Shown: positions 11,171-22,861 of the stretch, one piece after another | How the letters are laid out: every line of letters begins with the position of its first letter | Numbering within the stretch: position 1 is the first letter of the stretch | From: Meghimatium bilineatum | Taxonomy: Eukaryota > Mollusca > Gastropoda > Stylommatophora > Philomycidae | DNA: 64,000 nt | Direction of reading: 5' to 3' | NCBI GenBank assembly: GCA_034231615.1 | Contig: CM067309.1 | Span: forward strand, 23,059,965 to 23,123,964 | Position numbers and translations under genes: made by a program | The notes under the pieces: model-generated | Told to the model about the DNA's origin: nothing | Database searches by the model: none | Seen by the model: the letters and a program-made list of their open reading frames with translations, nothing else

Positions 11171-12119
11171 TCCGCGAGACGCAAAAGACCATACATATAT
11201 ATATGATATGTGCATGCTTTGTTTCGTGGTATACATTTGTAGTGTATTGTGGGTATGTATATCAATGTATTTGTGTGATGTGTCTATGTATTTTTTTGTA
11301 TTTTTGTTGTGAACATTTTCTTTATCTATTCTCTTTGTTCTATCTTTCGAATTCATGTTGTCTCTGTCTATTTGTTCATTCTTATATTTTTTTGACTGCA
11401 GTTTGTGTGTTGTCTTGGTCTTTCTTATTTGATTACGTTGTTTCCTTGAACTTGTTTTTATGGCATGGTTATTGATGTCTCATTCTTGTGTTTTTGATAC
11501 TATTTTGGTCTTATAATTGCAGTTTTGTGTTTGCTGGTCAACAGTTTCCTCATCCACTGGCTCAATATTGCATCTATAGTGGGCATTCTGTCCTGTTATA
11601 TTGTGTCTCTTTCTCTTGTGTCTGCAGTTGAATTGTGTCCTAGTTTCATGTCTTAGTCTTCCAACATCTCTTTTAAAATGTAAAATTCATGGTGTGCAAT
11701 TTTATTGCACCAACTATTTCAATCAGGAACATACCGCACCAATTGGAAAAACTGACCACCTTTTTTTGCCGTTGTTACAGTGACTGTTTTTATTATTTTC
11801 ATAAATGCGCTTTGAAATTAATATATTTTTTTCTGTTTTATTTGCTGTTATGTTATTCATAAGTTCAGATGAAGATCTTATGATTGAAATGTCAACTGTT
11901 TTATCCTTATTCTTTTTTATTATAGTTGTCTTCATCATCTTTGATAAGTATTTGTTAAGCATTTATTTGTTTAGTTACTATTGATGAGAAGCATAAAACC
12001 AGTGTCATATACAGGAAATGGTTCAATTATTTATTTGTATCATTGCTTAAAAACAGCAAAGGATTATAAAGAAAACTCATTCCTGACAAATACCTATTTA
12101 TTTACTATAATTGTGGCAG
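11171..12119. other. NPRL3 intron 1, unassigned AT-rich sequence
   Basis: T-rich, with no coding signature. It contains one hammerhead-like motif (11866-11896, listed separately). The last 20 bases form the acceptor of exon 2. Confidence 0.5.
11866..11896 (+). other. Hammerhead-like motif 1
   Basis: CAGATGAA, then GATC/GATT able to pair as a 4-bp stem around TTAT, then GAAATGTCAAC. This is the order of the hammerhead ribozyme core (CUGAnGA, stem II, GAAA) with one core mismatch (A for U4). The 3' flank AACTGTTTTATCC resembles the GACTTTGTCCTG flank at 23 kb. It is probably a decayed member of a repeat family with such motifs. Confidence 0.35.
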
Positions 12120-12367
12120 ATCATGATGTCAGCGTTTGAGGACGCTTCAGGAAGCTTAGGTGACGAGGATGTTGAGTCACCACTCAGACAGATCATCCAT
12201 CACAGTGGCCTAGCTAGAGAGCTGAAGTCAGTCTATGACAGCCTTCACAGTTCTGGACAAGTGCTGTTTTACATGAACCAGTGGGTGGAGATCAATTTCT
12301 GCCTGCCACACAAAATACATGCCATGCATATGCCAGGAAGAACAATTCAACTGGAATCTATTTACAG
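12120..12367 (+). CDS. nprl3: NPRL3 coding exon 2 (residues 182-264)
   Basis: Reads IMMSAFEDASGSL, then IIHHSGLARELKSVYDSLHS and EINFCLPHKIHAM. The last block is the family hallmark (FCLPHKIH in human NPRL3). Acceptor GTGGCAG|ATC keeps phase 0 with exon 1; donor ACAG|GTTAGC leaves the first two bases of an Arg codon. Confidence 0.95.
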
Positions 12368-12454
12368 GTTAGCTCATACATGAACAGACAATTTGCATAG
12401 ATTTTTAGTTCAAGTATTTCTTCATTGTTGTAATATGCTAATTTGGTTTAACAA

Positions 12455-13580
12455 TTAAAAAAATTTAGGTAATATGGTAAAGTGCAAAATCAAGCGCTCA
12501 GACTCATTACAGGAGCTATGAAAACCATGCCAAAACTGGAAATGCAAAAAGTTACAGAGTTAACATACATTAACATACGAAAGAGATACTAAAAGTCAAA
12601 TTCAGAGAAGCATAGTATGATAACATACCCCATGAAGGAAAGACTTGATGATCCAGCACTGGAATTATTAAAACGCAGCAGTTTTGTCCATCATGGAAAA
12701 ATACTAAGAAGACAATATAAAGCAGATCTACTAATAAAATCATCACCATTGCAATCCACCCTTTACTCTGTAACATGGAAGCAAACTAGTGATTCCCTAC
12801 AAATAAACACATCAATCAAGAATCTCAAAGAGAAAGAAACAAATGATCTTCAAAAGCTAACTGCCACAATGAGCATGACCCACAAAGAATTGCGGAGCAG
12901 TTGTGGATACATGCATTAACAGATGGATCAGCTACAAATACAAAATCAGGAATGGTGGGGACTAGCATCTTTACAACATTACCCTGAAACAAAGTCCATC
13001 CATACAGGAAAGTTCTTCTCCAACTACACAGGTTCAGGTTCAAGCAATAGAACAAGCTGCACTAATGATACTTGACACTGTCTCTGAACACCAACAATTG
13101 GTCACCTTCAGATACACTATCTGTTCTGCAGGCTCTCAAGGGTGGTAAACTACAACAGCTAAGAGACAAACTAAATAACACAGCAAGCAAAAAGAGTAGA
13201 ATTGTACTTCAGTGAGTACCATCACACATGGGGTCCTGGAAAATGAGTTGTCCGATGAGTTGGCCAAAGAGGTAGGAGAGTGTATGCAGAAAAATACAGA
13301 AGTCTCATATCAAGAAGAGAAAAGAATTATACAAACTATCAGAAGTGAACATAGCAAGACAACAGACACCTACCACTGCCCAAATCTGCATGGAAAGGTC
13401 ACCATACTTTGCCCGAGGACAGGACACAACAGACTGAACAAACACATGCATATGAAGTGACTGTGTGCCATACCACTGCTCACTTGTGGAACAGATGAAC
13501 AGACCTCTGAAAATATTCTGCAAAACTGTCCCCATTTGATAACTGACAGGTTAGGAATACAGCAAAAGACAAGAAGAAAT
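12455..13580 (+). mobile_element. Old F1 LINE fragment (RT thumb to RNase H tail)
   Basis: Follows the F1 element at 57020-58130 segment by segment: VQNQALRLITGAMKT, YPMKERLDDPALELLKRSSF, then at 13212 GVLENELSDELAKE (F1: GIPGNEKADQLAKE) and PRTGHNRLNKHM (F1: LRTGHNRLRSHM). Many stops and frameshifts show it is much older than the 54-kb copy. Confidence 0.8.
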
Positions 13581-13796
13581 GAGAACAATAGAAATGTGAG
13601 TGATAACATGTGGAGAAAGTAAGTCTATGAGAATAATACAAAGTAGAAAACACAAGTATAAATAATAGTGATGATAATAATAAAAAATTTAATATATGAT
13701 ATTTATGTTATGACCTGATGATGTCTGATGGAAAAATGACATGAAGGTAATGTTTTTTGTTTTCATTGCCCCTATAAGAGTGTATGTTATCAATTC

Positions 13797-13937
13797 TGAG
13801 GCTGCTGAAATTGGATGGGTCGGCTGAAAGGTGCAAATATTCCAGCGAATATTTCTAATTATATTAATAATAATAATTCCAGCTGTATGATACAACAAAC
13901 TCTTTTCTCTGGACTAGACTACATCCTGCTAAATGGT
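13797..13937 (+). repeat. SINE-A 3' half, interrupted
   Basis: GAAATTGGATGGGTCGGCTG then AAAGGTGCAAATATTCCAGC matches SINE-A. An AT-rich stretch of about 35 bases interrupts it before CTCTGGACTAGACTACATCC. Confidence 0.6.
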
Positions 13938-14167
13938 ATTTTTCCATGTCCAGAATAAAAGAGCTTGGTTTGCAATGTGGCGGAGTCAGAAATGAATGTT
14001 ATTATCAACTGCAAAGATTATTTGTCATCCAACAGAGAAGTTGAACTGTCAGTCGTCGAGTAATTATGAATATACTTGATGAGGTGAGAGAGAGAGCACC
14101 TATGGATATATCATATACAGTGATGATGATATCTCAACTAACTCATAAATTATAGAATGAATGTTAG

Positions 14168-14355
14168 TAAAGTAAAGTTAACCCATAGCATTTAACTTCT
14201 GTAGGGGTGTGAGATATTAGTGTTATCACATTTCAGTGGATCTGCTATATGAGGGCAGTAGCCATCTCTTTTCCCTCGCAGTCTTTACTTTTCGGACTGA
14301 TCCGGTACCAAATTCAGGCTGGGTCAACCTGGGAGGCGCTGCGGTCTGAATGAAT
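14168..14355 (-). repeat. SINE-t copy, 5'-truncated
   Basis: Minus strand matches the body and 3' end of the SINE at 5438-5702 (GTAAAGACTGCGAGGGAAAA, GAGATGGCTACTGCCCTCAT, CACACCCCTACAG, CTATGGGTTAACTTTACTTT). The tRNA-like head is absent. Confidence 0.85.
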
Positions 14356-14689
14356 GTAGGAGTTTCTGTAGGGACTCCTCCAATATAAAAACTATGAGAA
14401 GAATCAAAACAAGCCTCTTTACATCGTGTTTTTATTATTTTTGTGCATTTCGTAGATCTGCGTTGGCAGGCGATACAAAGTATATACATAGTGACCAATG
14501 AAAATCACGGCACATACTTGAAATTTCTATATATAAGGTTAGACTTTTAGTAACAGTCTGAACCAGACAACTAATGCTTTCAATCCCTTGCTTGAGGGAA
14601 ATCCTTTTACTGTTATCACAGTTGATCGGTCAGCGGGTGTTACAGACCCGACATATTTATTACCCAGCGACTGATTTAATTACCTTAAT

Positions 14690-15725
14690 TTCTTGAAATG
14701 TCTTCAAGAAATAGGCATAGATGGAAAAGACATCAGACTGATTAGAAATATATATTGGGAAAAAACTGCATCAATAAGGTGTTAAAACAGCTACTCACCA
14801 TACATAGAAATAGGAAGAGGGGTAAGACAAGGATGTATTTTATCACCCAGCCTATTTAATATCTACACAGAGAATATCTTTAAAAATATAGAAGAAATAC
14901 CAGGACTCAAGATCAATGGGAAAATAATAAACAACATTAGATATGCAGATGACACTGTTCTTTTGCCGGAAAGTGAACATGAACTACAAAGACTAATAGA
15001 TCAAGTCAATAAATCAAGTAGTGAATATGAACTGAATATAAATATCCAAAAAACAAAAACCATGATAATCATCAAAGACACAGAAGAACAGTAGGTAAAC
15101 ATAAACATACATGGAGAGAAACTAGAACAAGTAAAACATTATCAATACCTTGGACACATAGTCACAAATTATGGCAGATGTGAAAAGGAGAATAGGAATG
15201 GCTAAAAGTACCTTCAATGACATGAGAAAATTATTAATATCTAAACAAATTACAAACAAGTTAAAAATGAGAATTATAAAATGCTACATCTATTCTATAC
15301 TATATTAATGTATGGCTCAGAAACATGGACACTAAATAAAAAATTAGAAGACAAAATTGATGCCTTTGAGATGTGGGTAAATAGAAGAATAGGGAGAATA
15401 TCATGGAAAGAGAAGAAAACAAATAAAGAGATACTAAAAACACTTAATATAGAGAAAGAACTACTAAGAGAAATAAAGATCAGGCAAATAAAATACTTTG
15501 GACACATTAAAAGACATGACACCTTATTGAAGAACTTACTTGAGGGTAAAGTCAAAGGTAAGCGAGCAAGAGGTAGGCAAAGATACAAGTGGGAGAGTAA
15601 CATCACACGATGGACAGGTTACAGTCTAGCAGAGTGCACCATCAAGACAAGAGACAGGAGATGTTGAAGATACGTTTCAGCCAACCTTCGTTGCGGAGAT
15701 GGAACTTAATGATGATGATTATTTA
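14690..15725 (+). mobile_element. F3 LINE fragment with reverse transcriptase
   Basis: Broken RT: GIDGKDIRLIRNIYW, EIGRGVRQGCILSPSLFNIY, INNIRYADDTVLLPESE (intact YADD), LNINIQKTKTMII, then an open stretch 15281-15667 with YSILMYGSETWTLNKKLEDK, MWVNRRIGRISWKEKK and RARGRQRYKWESNITRW. It ends in GATGATGAT at about 15715. It is 5'-truncated with an in-frame TAG near 15092 and a frameshift around 15180. Confidence 0.9.
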
Positions 15726-16725
15726 ATTACCTGGTGTTTAGGTAGGGCCAGGGAATTCCGATATGGACACTGGTGAAGTGAAAGGACTGCAAATTCTTCT
15801 ACATACAGTTGTTAAAACTTCCACTATTTATATTAATCTTGGCAGTATTTCAAACAAAAAAAACTGCAAAATTCATTTTGGATTGCTGTTGATTGCTACG
15901 CACCATTCAATATTTATACAGGTACGGCAATGTCATTATTTTTCATGTTAATTCAGTAGGCCTAGTCTTCTTACTTTACAGTGTAATTTGTTAGCATAGT
16001 TCACCAATGAAATGTGCAAAATAAACCATTATCTCACCATTTACAATAATGTAGCATTCATCTATAGATAGCTCTAATTTTAGTTGTTCTAATATGATTG
16101 AAATTCTACATTTACCATATCTATATCATGTAAGAAGATTAATATTTTGTTAACATGCACACATCAAACGTGTTCTATGTGTGATCATTTATCAGATGTG
16201 GTTGGAAATTATTCTGTCATTATTCTGACAGTAGCCACACAATGCAATTAATAGTATCAATTATTAAATACATTTAATGGATATATTTTAATTAATATGT
16301 TTCTGTTGTGACAATGGTCATGACATAGGCCTACAAATTTATTTTGTCACTTCTTATCTACCTGTGGAATTTCTTGCTTGTGCTTCCTGAATCCGACTAC
16401 TGATAATTGAATGGTCTCTCTTATTTACCTTAAATTTTGCGAATGGCACTTGAAGTGTCAGTGCGCATTGCATTGGGCATACCTCCTTCTGGTTTATTGT
16501 CAGAGCATTGATAATGCTCTAGGGGTTTATTGACAAATTGTAGAAAACTAAATGTTCACAAAGTTTCAGGTGTGGGCAATAATCAAAATCATCATGTATG
16601 AAAGCTTGTTTTTATTCTTCTCCTAGGTCTTCTATTGGTTGTCATGGTTTCTGTGGATCATTTTATATTTGATTAGTTATGTCTTGATATGTTTATATTT
16701 AAAAAAAAAGTTAATGTGTTTCTAG
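15726..16725. other. NPRL3 intron 2, nothing recognised
   Basis: AT-rich single-copy-looking sequence. The only structure noted is a perfect 8-bp hairpin AGAGCATT-GAT-AATGCTCT near 16501-16519. The end forms the polypyrimidine tract and acceptor TTTCTAG of exon 3. Confidence 0.45.
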
Positions 16726-16900
16726 GTGTCTGTCTTACGTGAGACCTTACCATGGGATTCTTCTTACCAAGCCTGAGAAGGAGCTGCTTAACTTCCTGCC
16801 ACTGGACAGCTCTCCATCTCTCATCAGACTCATTAGATTAACTACACCATTAAAAAACTTAAAGATCCTTGCCTTAGAAACAGACCTTAGCCTTACACAG
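16726..16900 (+). CDS. nprl3: NPRL3 coding exon 3 (residues 264-322)
   Basis: The first base completes the split Arg codon. It then reads CLSYVRPYHGILLTKPEKEL, LPLDSSPSLIRLIRLTTPLK, ILALETDLSLTQ. This matches the human segment IRPYHALLLLSDEKSLL...LLQ in order and length. Donor CAG|GTAATG. Too short for a standard ORF listing but unambiguous. Confidence 0.95.
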
Positions 16901-17070
16901 GTAATGTAGATGTTTGATGTTCACATTTGACATGTTATGTTTTACAACTTTTTCTAGACCAGGGAAATAGTAAAACACAAGGTTTAACTGTTTACAATAA
17001 ACTCACAGAATATCAGAATATTGGGTATGGGTATAAAAAAAATTAATACAAATAACAGTATACAGGACAG

Positions 17071-17104
17071 TTTCCAACATTTCAACCTTAAGGTCTTTAT
17101 CAAG
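17071..17104 (-). other. Hammerhead-like motif 2
   Basis: Minus strand: CTTGATAAA, GACC/GGTT as a short stem around TTAA, then GAAATGTTGGAAACTGTCCT. It shares the order and 3' flank (TGTCCTGTATACTG) with the motif at 23021-23058. Core deviates from CUGANGA at two positions, so cleavage is not expected. Confidence 0.35.
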
Positions 17105-17599
17105 AAAACACAAACCAGTGTTCTAGAGGCTTCTAGACCCAGAGAAGAGTTTAAAAATAAGTATAATTCATTCTGCTGTGCTCATTAGTTTATAAGCTGC
17201 AGGCTTTTATCAATAAATGTTGACTGTTGTGTGTGCACAAGAGTGGAGTTAAGAATAGTAAATCTGCCGCTTGTCGTTCTGTGAACAGCAAAACTGGAGC
17301 AGTGCTGTAGTATGTATAGTTTTGGTGTCACTGGTCCACAGGAGCTTCTCTGCAAAAGAAATTCTCTGGAGCCCAAAATGTCCTAAAACAAACTGCTCTA
17401 TACAAGACCAATATCTGACTGATATTTAACAATTGATTGCAGAAGTTGTGTAGTAGCATCGACAAGTCATCAGTTGTTGTGTAGTATTAAGAACCCAAGA
17501 TGACATAAAACAAACCGCTCTATACATGACCAATATTGGTTTAACAATTGATCGCAGAAGAAGAACTGCTTCCTGTCATACCATAGGAGACAACTTTGG

Positions 17600-18360
17600 A
17601 AGTTGGACATGGGATTGACTAACATTCCCTTGGATACCGGTATATTGGGGTTACTATCATGCCCTTGGACATGTAAATTGACTAACATTCCCTTGGACAT
17701 GGGGGTTGACTATCATGCCCTTGGATATAGGGGGTTGACTATCATGCCCCGTGATGTTGGTGGTTAACTATTATGCCCTGGACATGGGGGTTGACTATCA
17801 TGCCCTGGGATGTGGGGGTTGACTCATGCCCTGGGATGTTGGTGGTTAACTATTATGTCCTGGACATGGGGGTCGACTAGCATGCACTGGGATGTGGGGG
17901 TTGACTATCATGCCCTGGGATGTTGGTGGTTAACTATTATGCCCTGGATATGGGGTTGACTATCATGCCCTGGGATGTGGGGGTTACTATCATGCCCTGG
18001 GATGTGGGGGTTGACTATCATGCCCGGGGATGTGGGGGTTGACTATCATGCCCTGGGATGTGGGGTTCACTATCATGCCCTGGGATGTGGAGGTTGACTA
18101 TCATGCCCTGGGATGTGGGGGTTGACTATCATGCCTTGGGATGGGGGGGGGTTGACTATCATGCCCTGGGATGTGGGGGTTGACTATCATGTCCTGGGAT
18201 GTGGGGGTTGACTATCATGCCCTGGTATGTGGGAGTTGACTATCATGCCCTGGGATGTGGGGGTTGACTATCATGCCCTGAGATGTGGGGGTTGACTATT
18301 ATGCCCTGGACATGGGGGTTGACTATCATGCCCTTGGACATGGGGGGGTCGACTATCATG
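17600..18360. repeat. Minisatellite, 28-bp unit
   Basis: About 26 imperfect units of GTTGACTATCATGCCCTGGG plus ATGTGGGG. Edge units are diverged (TTGGTGGTTAACTATTATG, CTTGGACATGG). The G-rich strand is plus and carries runs of four to eight G. Lies in NPRL3 intron 3. Confidence 0.95.
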
Positions 18361-18606
18361 ATCTTTGGTGTGAAGAAATCTGCTGAAGACAAGCATACCA
18401 CTTGACAGAAGTCAGCATCAAGAATTTAGAGCAAATCAAGATCACACTTTATATCCAAGTTGTGGCTCTGGTAAGAGGCTGCATCATGACAAGCTGGCTA
18501 AGTGAATAGAGATCAGAGAGAGATGACAAAACATGTCACAAATTGATGTTGCCAGCATTATCACAACTGCCTTTACTGTGTTATCATTGATCTGGTGCTA
18601 ATTTTC

Positions 18607-18839
18607 AGAGACTGTCAAATCCTGAGTCATATGTGATCGAAACAACTTTCTAAATTGGGAATCAAACCATAAACAACTGAACCAAGATGCCAGTACATTA
18701 ACCAATGAACCATTGTAGCTCCACATAATTATAAATTCATTATAAAAAAAAATTTGTCTTTTGAATTGATTGAAACCATTTGTCGAATATTTTTTGGAGA
18801 CCATCAAATCCTGATTCATATGTCATCAAACAACTTCCT
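18607..18839 (-). repeat. tRNA-like SINE head flanked by a 44-bp direct repeat
   Basis: Minus strand 18722-18655 shows an A-box-like ATGGTTCATTGGTTAATG and the B box GGTTTGATTCCC. The sequences 18607-18651 and 18797-18839 (GAGAC..TCAAATCCTGA.TCATATG) are direct repeats on either side, so the unit may have been part of a short tandem duplication. Confidence 0.5.
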
Positions 18840-18882
18840 CATTATCCAGTTTTTCTAAAATTAAACCATCTAACTTGAACAG

Positions 18883-18987
18883 ATTTACCAGCTGGTATGC
18901 CATATGATATACTGGGGATTTGCAATGCTGATCTACCCACTGTGTCAGTCAAATGTCTACTTACTTTCCCAGTCTGCCAATACATCA
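18883..18987 (+). CDS. nprl3: NPRL3 coding exon 4 (residues 323-357)
   Basis: Reads IYQLVCHMIYWGFAMLIYPL then CQSNVYLLSQSANTS. The human counterpart is [20 protein letters not shown] and CENNVYMLSPNAS, so the match is exact in length with no gaps. 35 codons, phase 0 at both ends; acceptor GAACAG, donor TCA|GTAAGT. Confidence 0.95.
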
Positions 18988-19077
18988 GTAAGTAATTGTT
19001 GTTAATGGCTAAATATGGATATCTCTTCACTTGTGTCATATATTTTAGAATGATTTGTTCTGTGTATTCCTGACCTG

Positions 19078-19248
19078 TCAGTTCCAACATGGTTGATATG
19101 CAGTCTCTGTTTGACTTGGTGGTTCCAACACGGTTGACATGTCACCACTTGATTTGTTGGTTTCAACATGGTTGACATGTAGTAGCCGCTTGACTTGGTG
19201 GTTCCAACATGGTTGACATGTAGTAGCCGCTTAACTTGGTGGTTCAAT
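19078..19248. repeat. 42-bp tandem repeat, four units
   Basis: Units of the form GGTTCCAACATGGTTGACAT then GTAGTAGCCGCTTGACTTGG. The last two are nearly identical; the first two are shorter or diverged. Confidence 0.85.
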
Positions 19249-19263
19249 TGTGTTTGTTCCTAT

Positions 19264-19300
19264 CTTGATAAAAACCTTTTGGTCAAAACGTAGATTCTGT
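19264..19300 (+). other. Hammerhead-like motif 3
   Basis: CTTGATAAAAACC, loop TTTT, GGTCAAAACGTAGA, followed by TTCTGTGTATTGT. Same arrangement and 3' flank as motifs 2 and 4. The GAAAC strand reads CAAAAC here, so this copy is degenerate. Confidence 0.35.
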
Positions 19301-19489
19301 GTATTGTTTCATGTAAAACTGCTGTTAACCATTTTTAATATATTTACATTTCATATAGGTAGGTACACTGCCATGTACCATCAGTTTGCACACCCTTCGT
19401 CATCTGCTCGAGACTGAGGATCAATGGGTTTGCTTGGAGTGCAATATGATGGTCCATAACCATTAATACATTGCTGTTTTATTACACCC

Positions 19490-19705
19490 TCCTGTGTATA
19501 TTCTTCTGCATTTGCTCTATGATAACCACCACGAAAATTCGTATGGTTTCTGCTGGGGAACATGAAGTACATTGTGCTGCTAGTTCCACAACAGAGCTGT
19601 GTTATTTGCACCTTGGTTGGCCAAGCATATCTGAGGCCTGGACATCCGACCAGAACATCCGTTTTTGTCATGCCTTTAATTCGGGTAGTGGGCTTTCCTA
19701 AACTC
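19490..19705 (-). mobile_element. LRE 3'-end fragment
   Basis: On the minus strand it runs GGAAAGCCCACTACCCGAAT, CAAATAACACAGCTCTGTTG, CCAGCAGAAACCATACGAAT, GGTGGTTATCATAGAGCAAA and a GAAGAAT tail. The same series stands at 26925-27145 in LRE copy B. It is 5'-truncated to about 215 bp. Confidence 0.75.
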
Positions 19706-19850
19706 CTGTTTATCTGTTTAACAACACCCTGTTGTTTCATCTGTTTAATAACACCCTGCTGTTTCATCTGTTTAATAACACCATGCTGTTTAGTTTATGT
19801 TTAATAACACTCTATTTCATCTGTTTAATAACACCCTGATATGTTGTCTA
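19706..19850. repeat. 27-bp tandem repeat, about five units
   Basis: Units CATCTGTTTAATAACACCCT plus GCTGTTT. Later units are diverged or shortened. Confidence 0.85.
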
Positions 19851-19913
19851 TCTAATGAAACCACTGCAGTTTTGTCCATATGATAATAACAGACATTACT
19901 ATTATCGCTACAG

Positions 19914-20066
19914 GTTGATTCCCAGCTGAGTAAAGATTTCTCTGAATACTTTCCTGGGCACCACCTCGTACAAGAAATGTCTAGGTTTTCATTTCCTGCT
20001 CACATGTGTGACAGCAGCCTCATGATAGATTTTCCTAGTGCTCACCTGTTGGACAGACATTATCAG
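19914..20066 (+). CDS. nprl3: NPRL3 coding exon 5 (residues 358-408)
   Basis: Reads VDSQLSKDFSEYFPGHHLVQ, EMSRFSFPAHMCD, then LMIDFPSAHLLDRHYQ. It corresponds to the human [21 protein letters not shown] segment. 51 codons, phase 0; acceptor CTACAG, donor CAG|GTAAGA. Confidence 0.92.
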
Positions 20067-21508
20067 GTAAGAAGAGGTGAATATGCATTCCTTACAGACA
20101 TAAGCCTTTAGGTGTTGAGTCTCCGTTAGCAGGTGGTGAATAGTTGCATCTGCATATTTTATGTAGATCAAGTACATATCTATCTCTCTCTCTCTGTGTG
20201 TGTGTGTGAAAGATGACAAGAAAAATCATTAAACAATATTTGAAAACAAACAGCTCAAAAGGTGTAGTTGATTTTTTCCTTGGGCTGGAGATTCCCGTGT
20301 GCACTCATCCCTCTCAAAAGAGCACGTCACCTGCCAAGAATAACATTTGTAGCATATAACTTTGTAGCTTCAAGTGGATATCATAATATAAATAGCAGAA
20401 AACATATTTCTTGAAGATCTATGCTCCATAGAAAATTGAAAGTACTCGAATTAATTTAACCTTTACAGCCCTGAATTAAAATTGTGAAATATCCACCTGG
20501 GAACTGAATTCTTTTGTTTTTAAATTTGCGTCATTTGCGTATTTTGAAAACGTGATAACTTTTTTGTTTTAAATGATATCAAAATAATTTTTGCACATCT
20601 AAATAAAGGAGGGAATAGTGAATATAATCATGTTTTTGTTGTTGTTATATGTATGATATGGCAGTTGTGAGCAAGTTGTGAAGTTGAAAATTATGGAAAA
20701 AATCTCAAAACGCCATTTTCAAAATCGCAAATATAACTTCATGACGACCCTAATACTTGATCAATGTGTCGAAACATTGATAAAATCCTCATAAATACCT
20801 ATACTTGTTGTATATATATTGTTTCATATCCAAATGAATATAATATGGACTAAAAAAAAACTAATAAAACATGTAGAAATCGCATATAACGTCCGTCTGG
20901 TCAACACTAGGTCTAGGCCAACACGCAACATAATTATTGTCCATGCACACATGTAGCACCCCTGATACATATTATTTTTGTGTTTGTGAATGAATGCACA
21001 AACATTCTTATCAAATAACAACATATTAAACACAAAAAACAACAATTAGAACATGTAGTCACGATCACTTACCCATGCCATGCGGTACTCAATTTGATAG
21101 TAAAATACGGCCCGAAAATGGCTAAAGTTGCTCTAGAAATGCGCTGACAAAATCTGCCAGCTTTCCTGTTCTTACAATGCAAATGTGTAAAGGAATTTGA
21201 CTTTCAAACTGTGACATATTCCTAGCTTCGTGTGGCGGGAATTTCTATGTCACATAAGCTTTACTTCGTGAAGTTCCGTACTCGCAATTCAGGCAGCATC
21301 TTTCTAGGCCTATGGGCGAGTTCACGCGCCCGCAGGCCAGATGGAGAAAGCCCTATGGGTGCATGAACTCGCCTACAGTGTCGTGAAGGATAAAAGACGA
21401 CTGCACTGTTTATTAATGTATGAATCTGCCTAAAGTTTTGTTAAATTTAGATCTACCTAAAGTTTATGGTAACATTTTTAACTCACACTATTTCCTGTTG
21501 ATCAACAG
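20067..21508. other. NPRL3 intron 5, nothing recognised
   Basis: Contains a CT/GT simple run at 20180-20210 and A-rich sequence. I found no open frame with protein character and no match to the repeat families listed here. Confidence 0.45.
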
Positions 21509-21652
21509 ATTGTTTTGTGGATGTTGCAACATCGTCTGTTAAACCAACTACATACCTACGTCAATTTAGTGCCACCAAAGAAGAAGGAGTTTTCCACTTA
21601 CCAGAGTCAGTCGGCCAAATCCTCTACTCACTCTTCCAATTCCAATGTTCAG
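21509..21652 (+). CDS. nprl3: NPRL3 coding exon 6 (residues 409-456)
   Basis: Reads IVLWMLQHRLLNQLHTYVNL, matching the human [20 protein letters not shown] helix, a winged-helix-like segment conserved in NPRL3. The rest is a Ser-rich, less conserved tail. 48 codons, phase 0; acceptor CAACAG, donor CAG|GTATGT. Confidence 0.95.
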
Positions 21653-21704
21653 GTATGTTCTTGTTCATCATGACATACTTGGAGTGTTTTTGTAATGATT
21701 GTAT

Positions 21705-21862
21705 TCTTCTTTGATGCTCATTCTCAAACTCCTGCAGGATCTCTCTTGTAGTAGGACTATGGTCCTACTAGATTTCCAGAAGGATATAGTCCAGAGAATG
21801 GAAATGCATTGTGTCGCTGTTTTATTTCCGGCAATGGCCCAACACATCCGTCTTCGGAAGAT
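21705..21862 (-). repeat. SINE-B copy
   Basis: Same block order as the copy at 1985-2160, including the direct run GTAGGACCATAGTCCTACTA that forms an 8-bp hairpin. Ends in a GATGAGCATCAAAGAAG-type tail at the left. Confidence 0.75.
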
Positions 21863-21892
21863 GATTGTATTCAATAGTTTGTTTCCTCTTCT

Positions 21893-22160
21893 GCGTTTTT
21901 GCTCCAGTTCTTGTAGATTTGAAAAATGTAGTCTGGAGAATGGTATATCTTGTGTCATGGTTTACAGTTTTGTAGTGATATCTGCACCTTTCAGCCTGAT
22001 ACATCTGACTTCAGAACAGCTCTGGGTCACTTTAACCCTCTATGGAATGGGACAGCCAACTCCACCCTATACCTCCTTAGTCGCCTCCTTTGACATTCAT
22101 GGCGGGTAACAGTGCTTCTATTCTTTGCTCCCCTTTCAGGTTCCAACAACACTGGCGTTT
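21893..22160 (-). repeat. SINE-A copy
   Basis: Near full length. On the minus strand GGGGAGCAAAGAATAGAAGC, GGCGACTAAGGAGGTATAGG, GGGACAG, then the GAAAGGTGCAGATATCAC block and the CTGGAGCAAAAACGCAGAAG end. It lies directly next to a SINE-B copy in the same orientation. Confidence 0.75.
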
Positions 22161-22239
22161 GGATAAGTAAAATGTGTCTCCTATGGCTGTACTTACATAG
22201 AACATGAGTTTTACGATGCACAGACTATCAGACTATAGA

Positions 22240-22450
22240 GTATTGGTACAAAAAAATTAGTTGCAGTCTAGTTGATAGTGAGCTTGCTTACTATCACTGG
22301 GTTACATCATTCCAGGTTTGAAAAAAAATCTGAGTCGTGATTTCACTCCTTTTCGACCCAGCTGTAAATAGGTACCTGATGCATGAGTTAGTGGAATTAC
22401 ACACAGCAAGGAAGGAACTGGCCAACCCACCTAATATTTGCTGCAGCTTA
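22240..22450 (+). repeat. Possible tRNA-derived SINE, second type
   Basis: AGTCTAGTTGATAGTGAGC as an A-box-like head, an AGGTTTGAAAA segment at the B-box position, then CGACCCAGCTGTAAATAGGTA, the same body word as SINE-t (CGACCCAGCCGTAAACGGGTA), followed by CATGAGTTAG. The 3' part differs from SINE-t. Confidence 0.5.
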
Positions 22451-22861
22451 GTACATGAGTTAACTTCATCCCCCAAGGCAAGCTGCTGCCATGGGACCTG
22501 CCTTTATCTTAGTACATGAAGAGTTAACTTTATCCCTGATTGCAGTTGTGTAACTGTATTAAGGTCTGGGGTTTCTCTATAATAGTAACCACATTAGATA
22601 TCCGTGAAAGGTTATAGGTTGTATTTTTTCCGAACATTGTATTTTTTGGACTGGTGGAGATATAGGTCTAGGGAGGTTTCCTAGCTGGGGAACCCTGGGA
22701 ACCTAGATATATGATAATGTAATTTATTGTTGTAATCTATTTCGGAGTTGGCTCTTACCAAATGCCAGATATTAATCCAAATCACTCCCTGATATTCCTG
22801 GGGCCTTCTTCCTGGGAGAATTTCAATATTTCTTCAGATCTGGTCGAGTCCTCTCCCAAAC

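Noticed and set aside
14226..14498. A 90-codon minus frame as a gene
   Set aside because: It spans a truncated SINE-t copy and shows no protein family character.
15281..15667. A 128-codon frame as a host gene
   Set aside because: MYGSETWTLNKK and RARGRQRYKW are LINE C-terminal motifs, and the RT core with YADD lies directly upstream.
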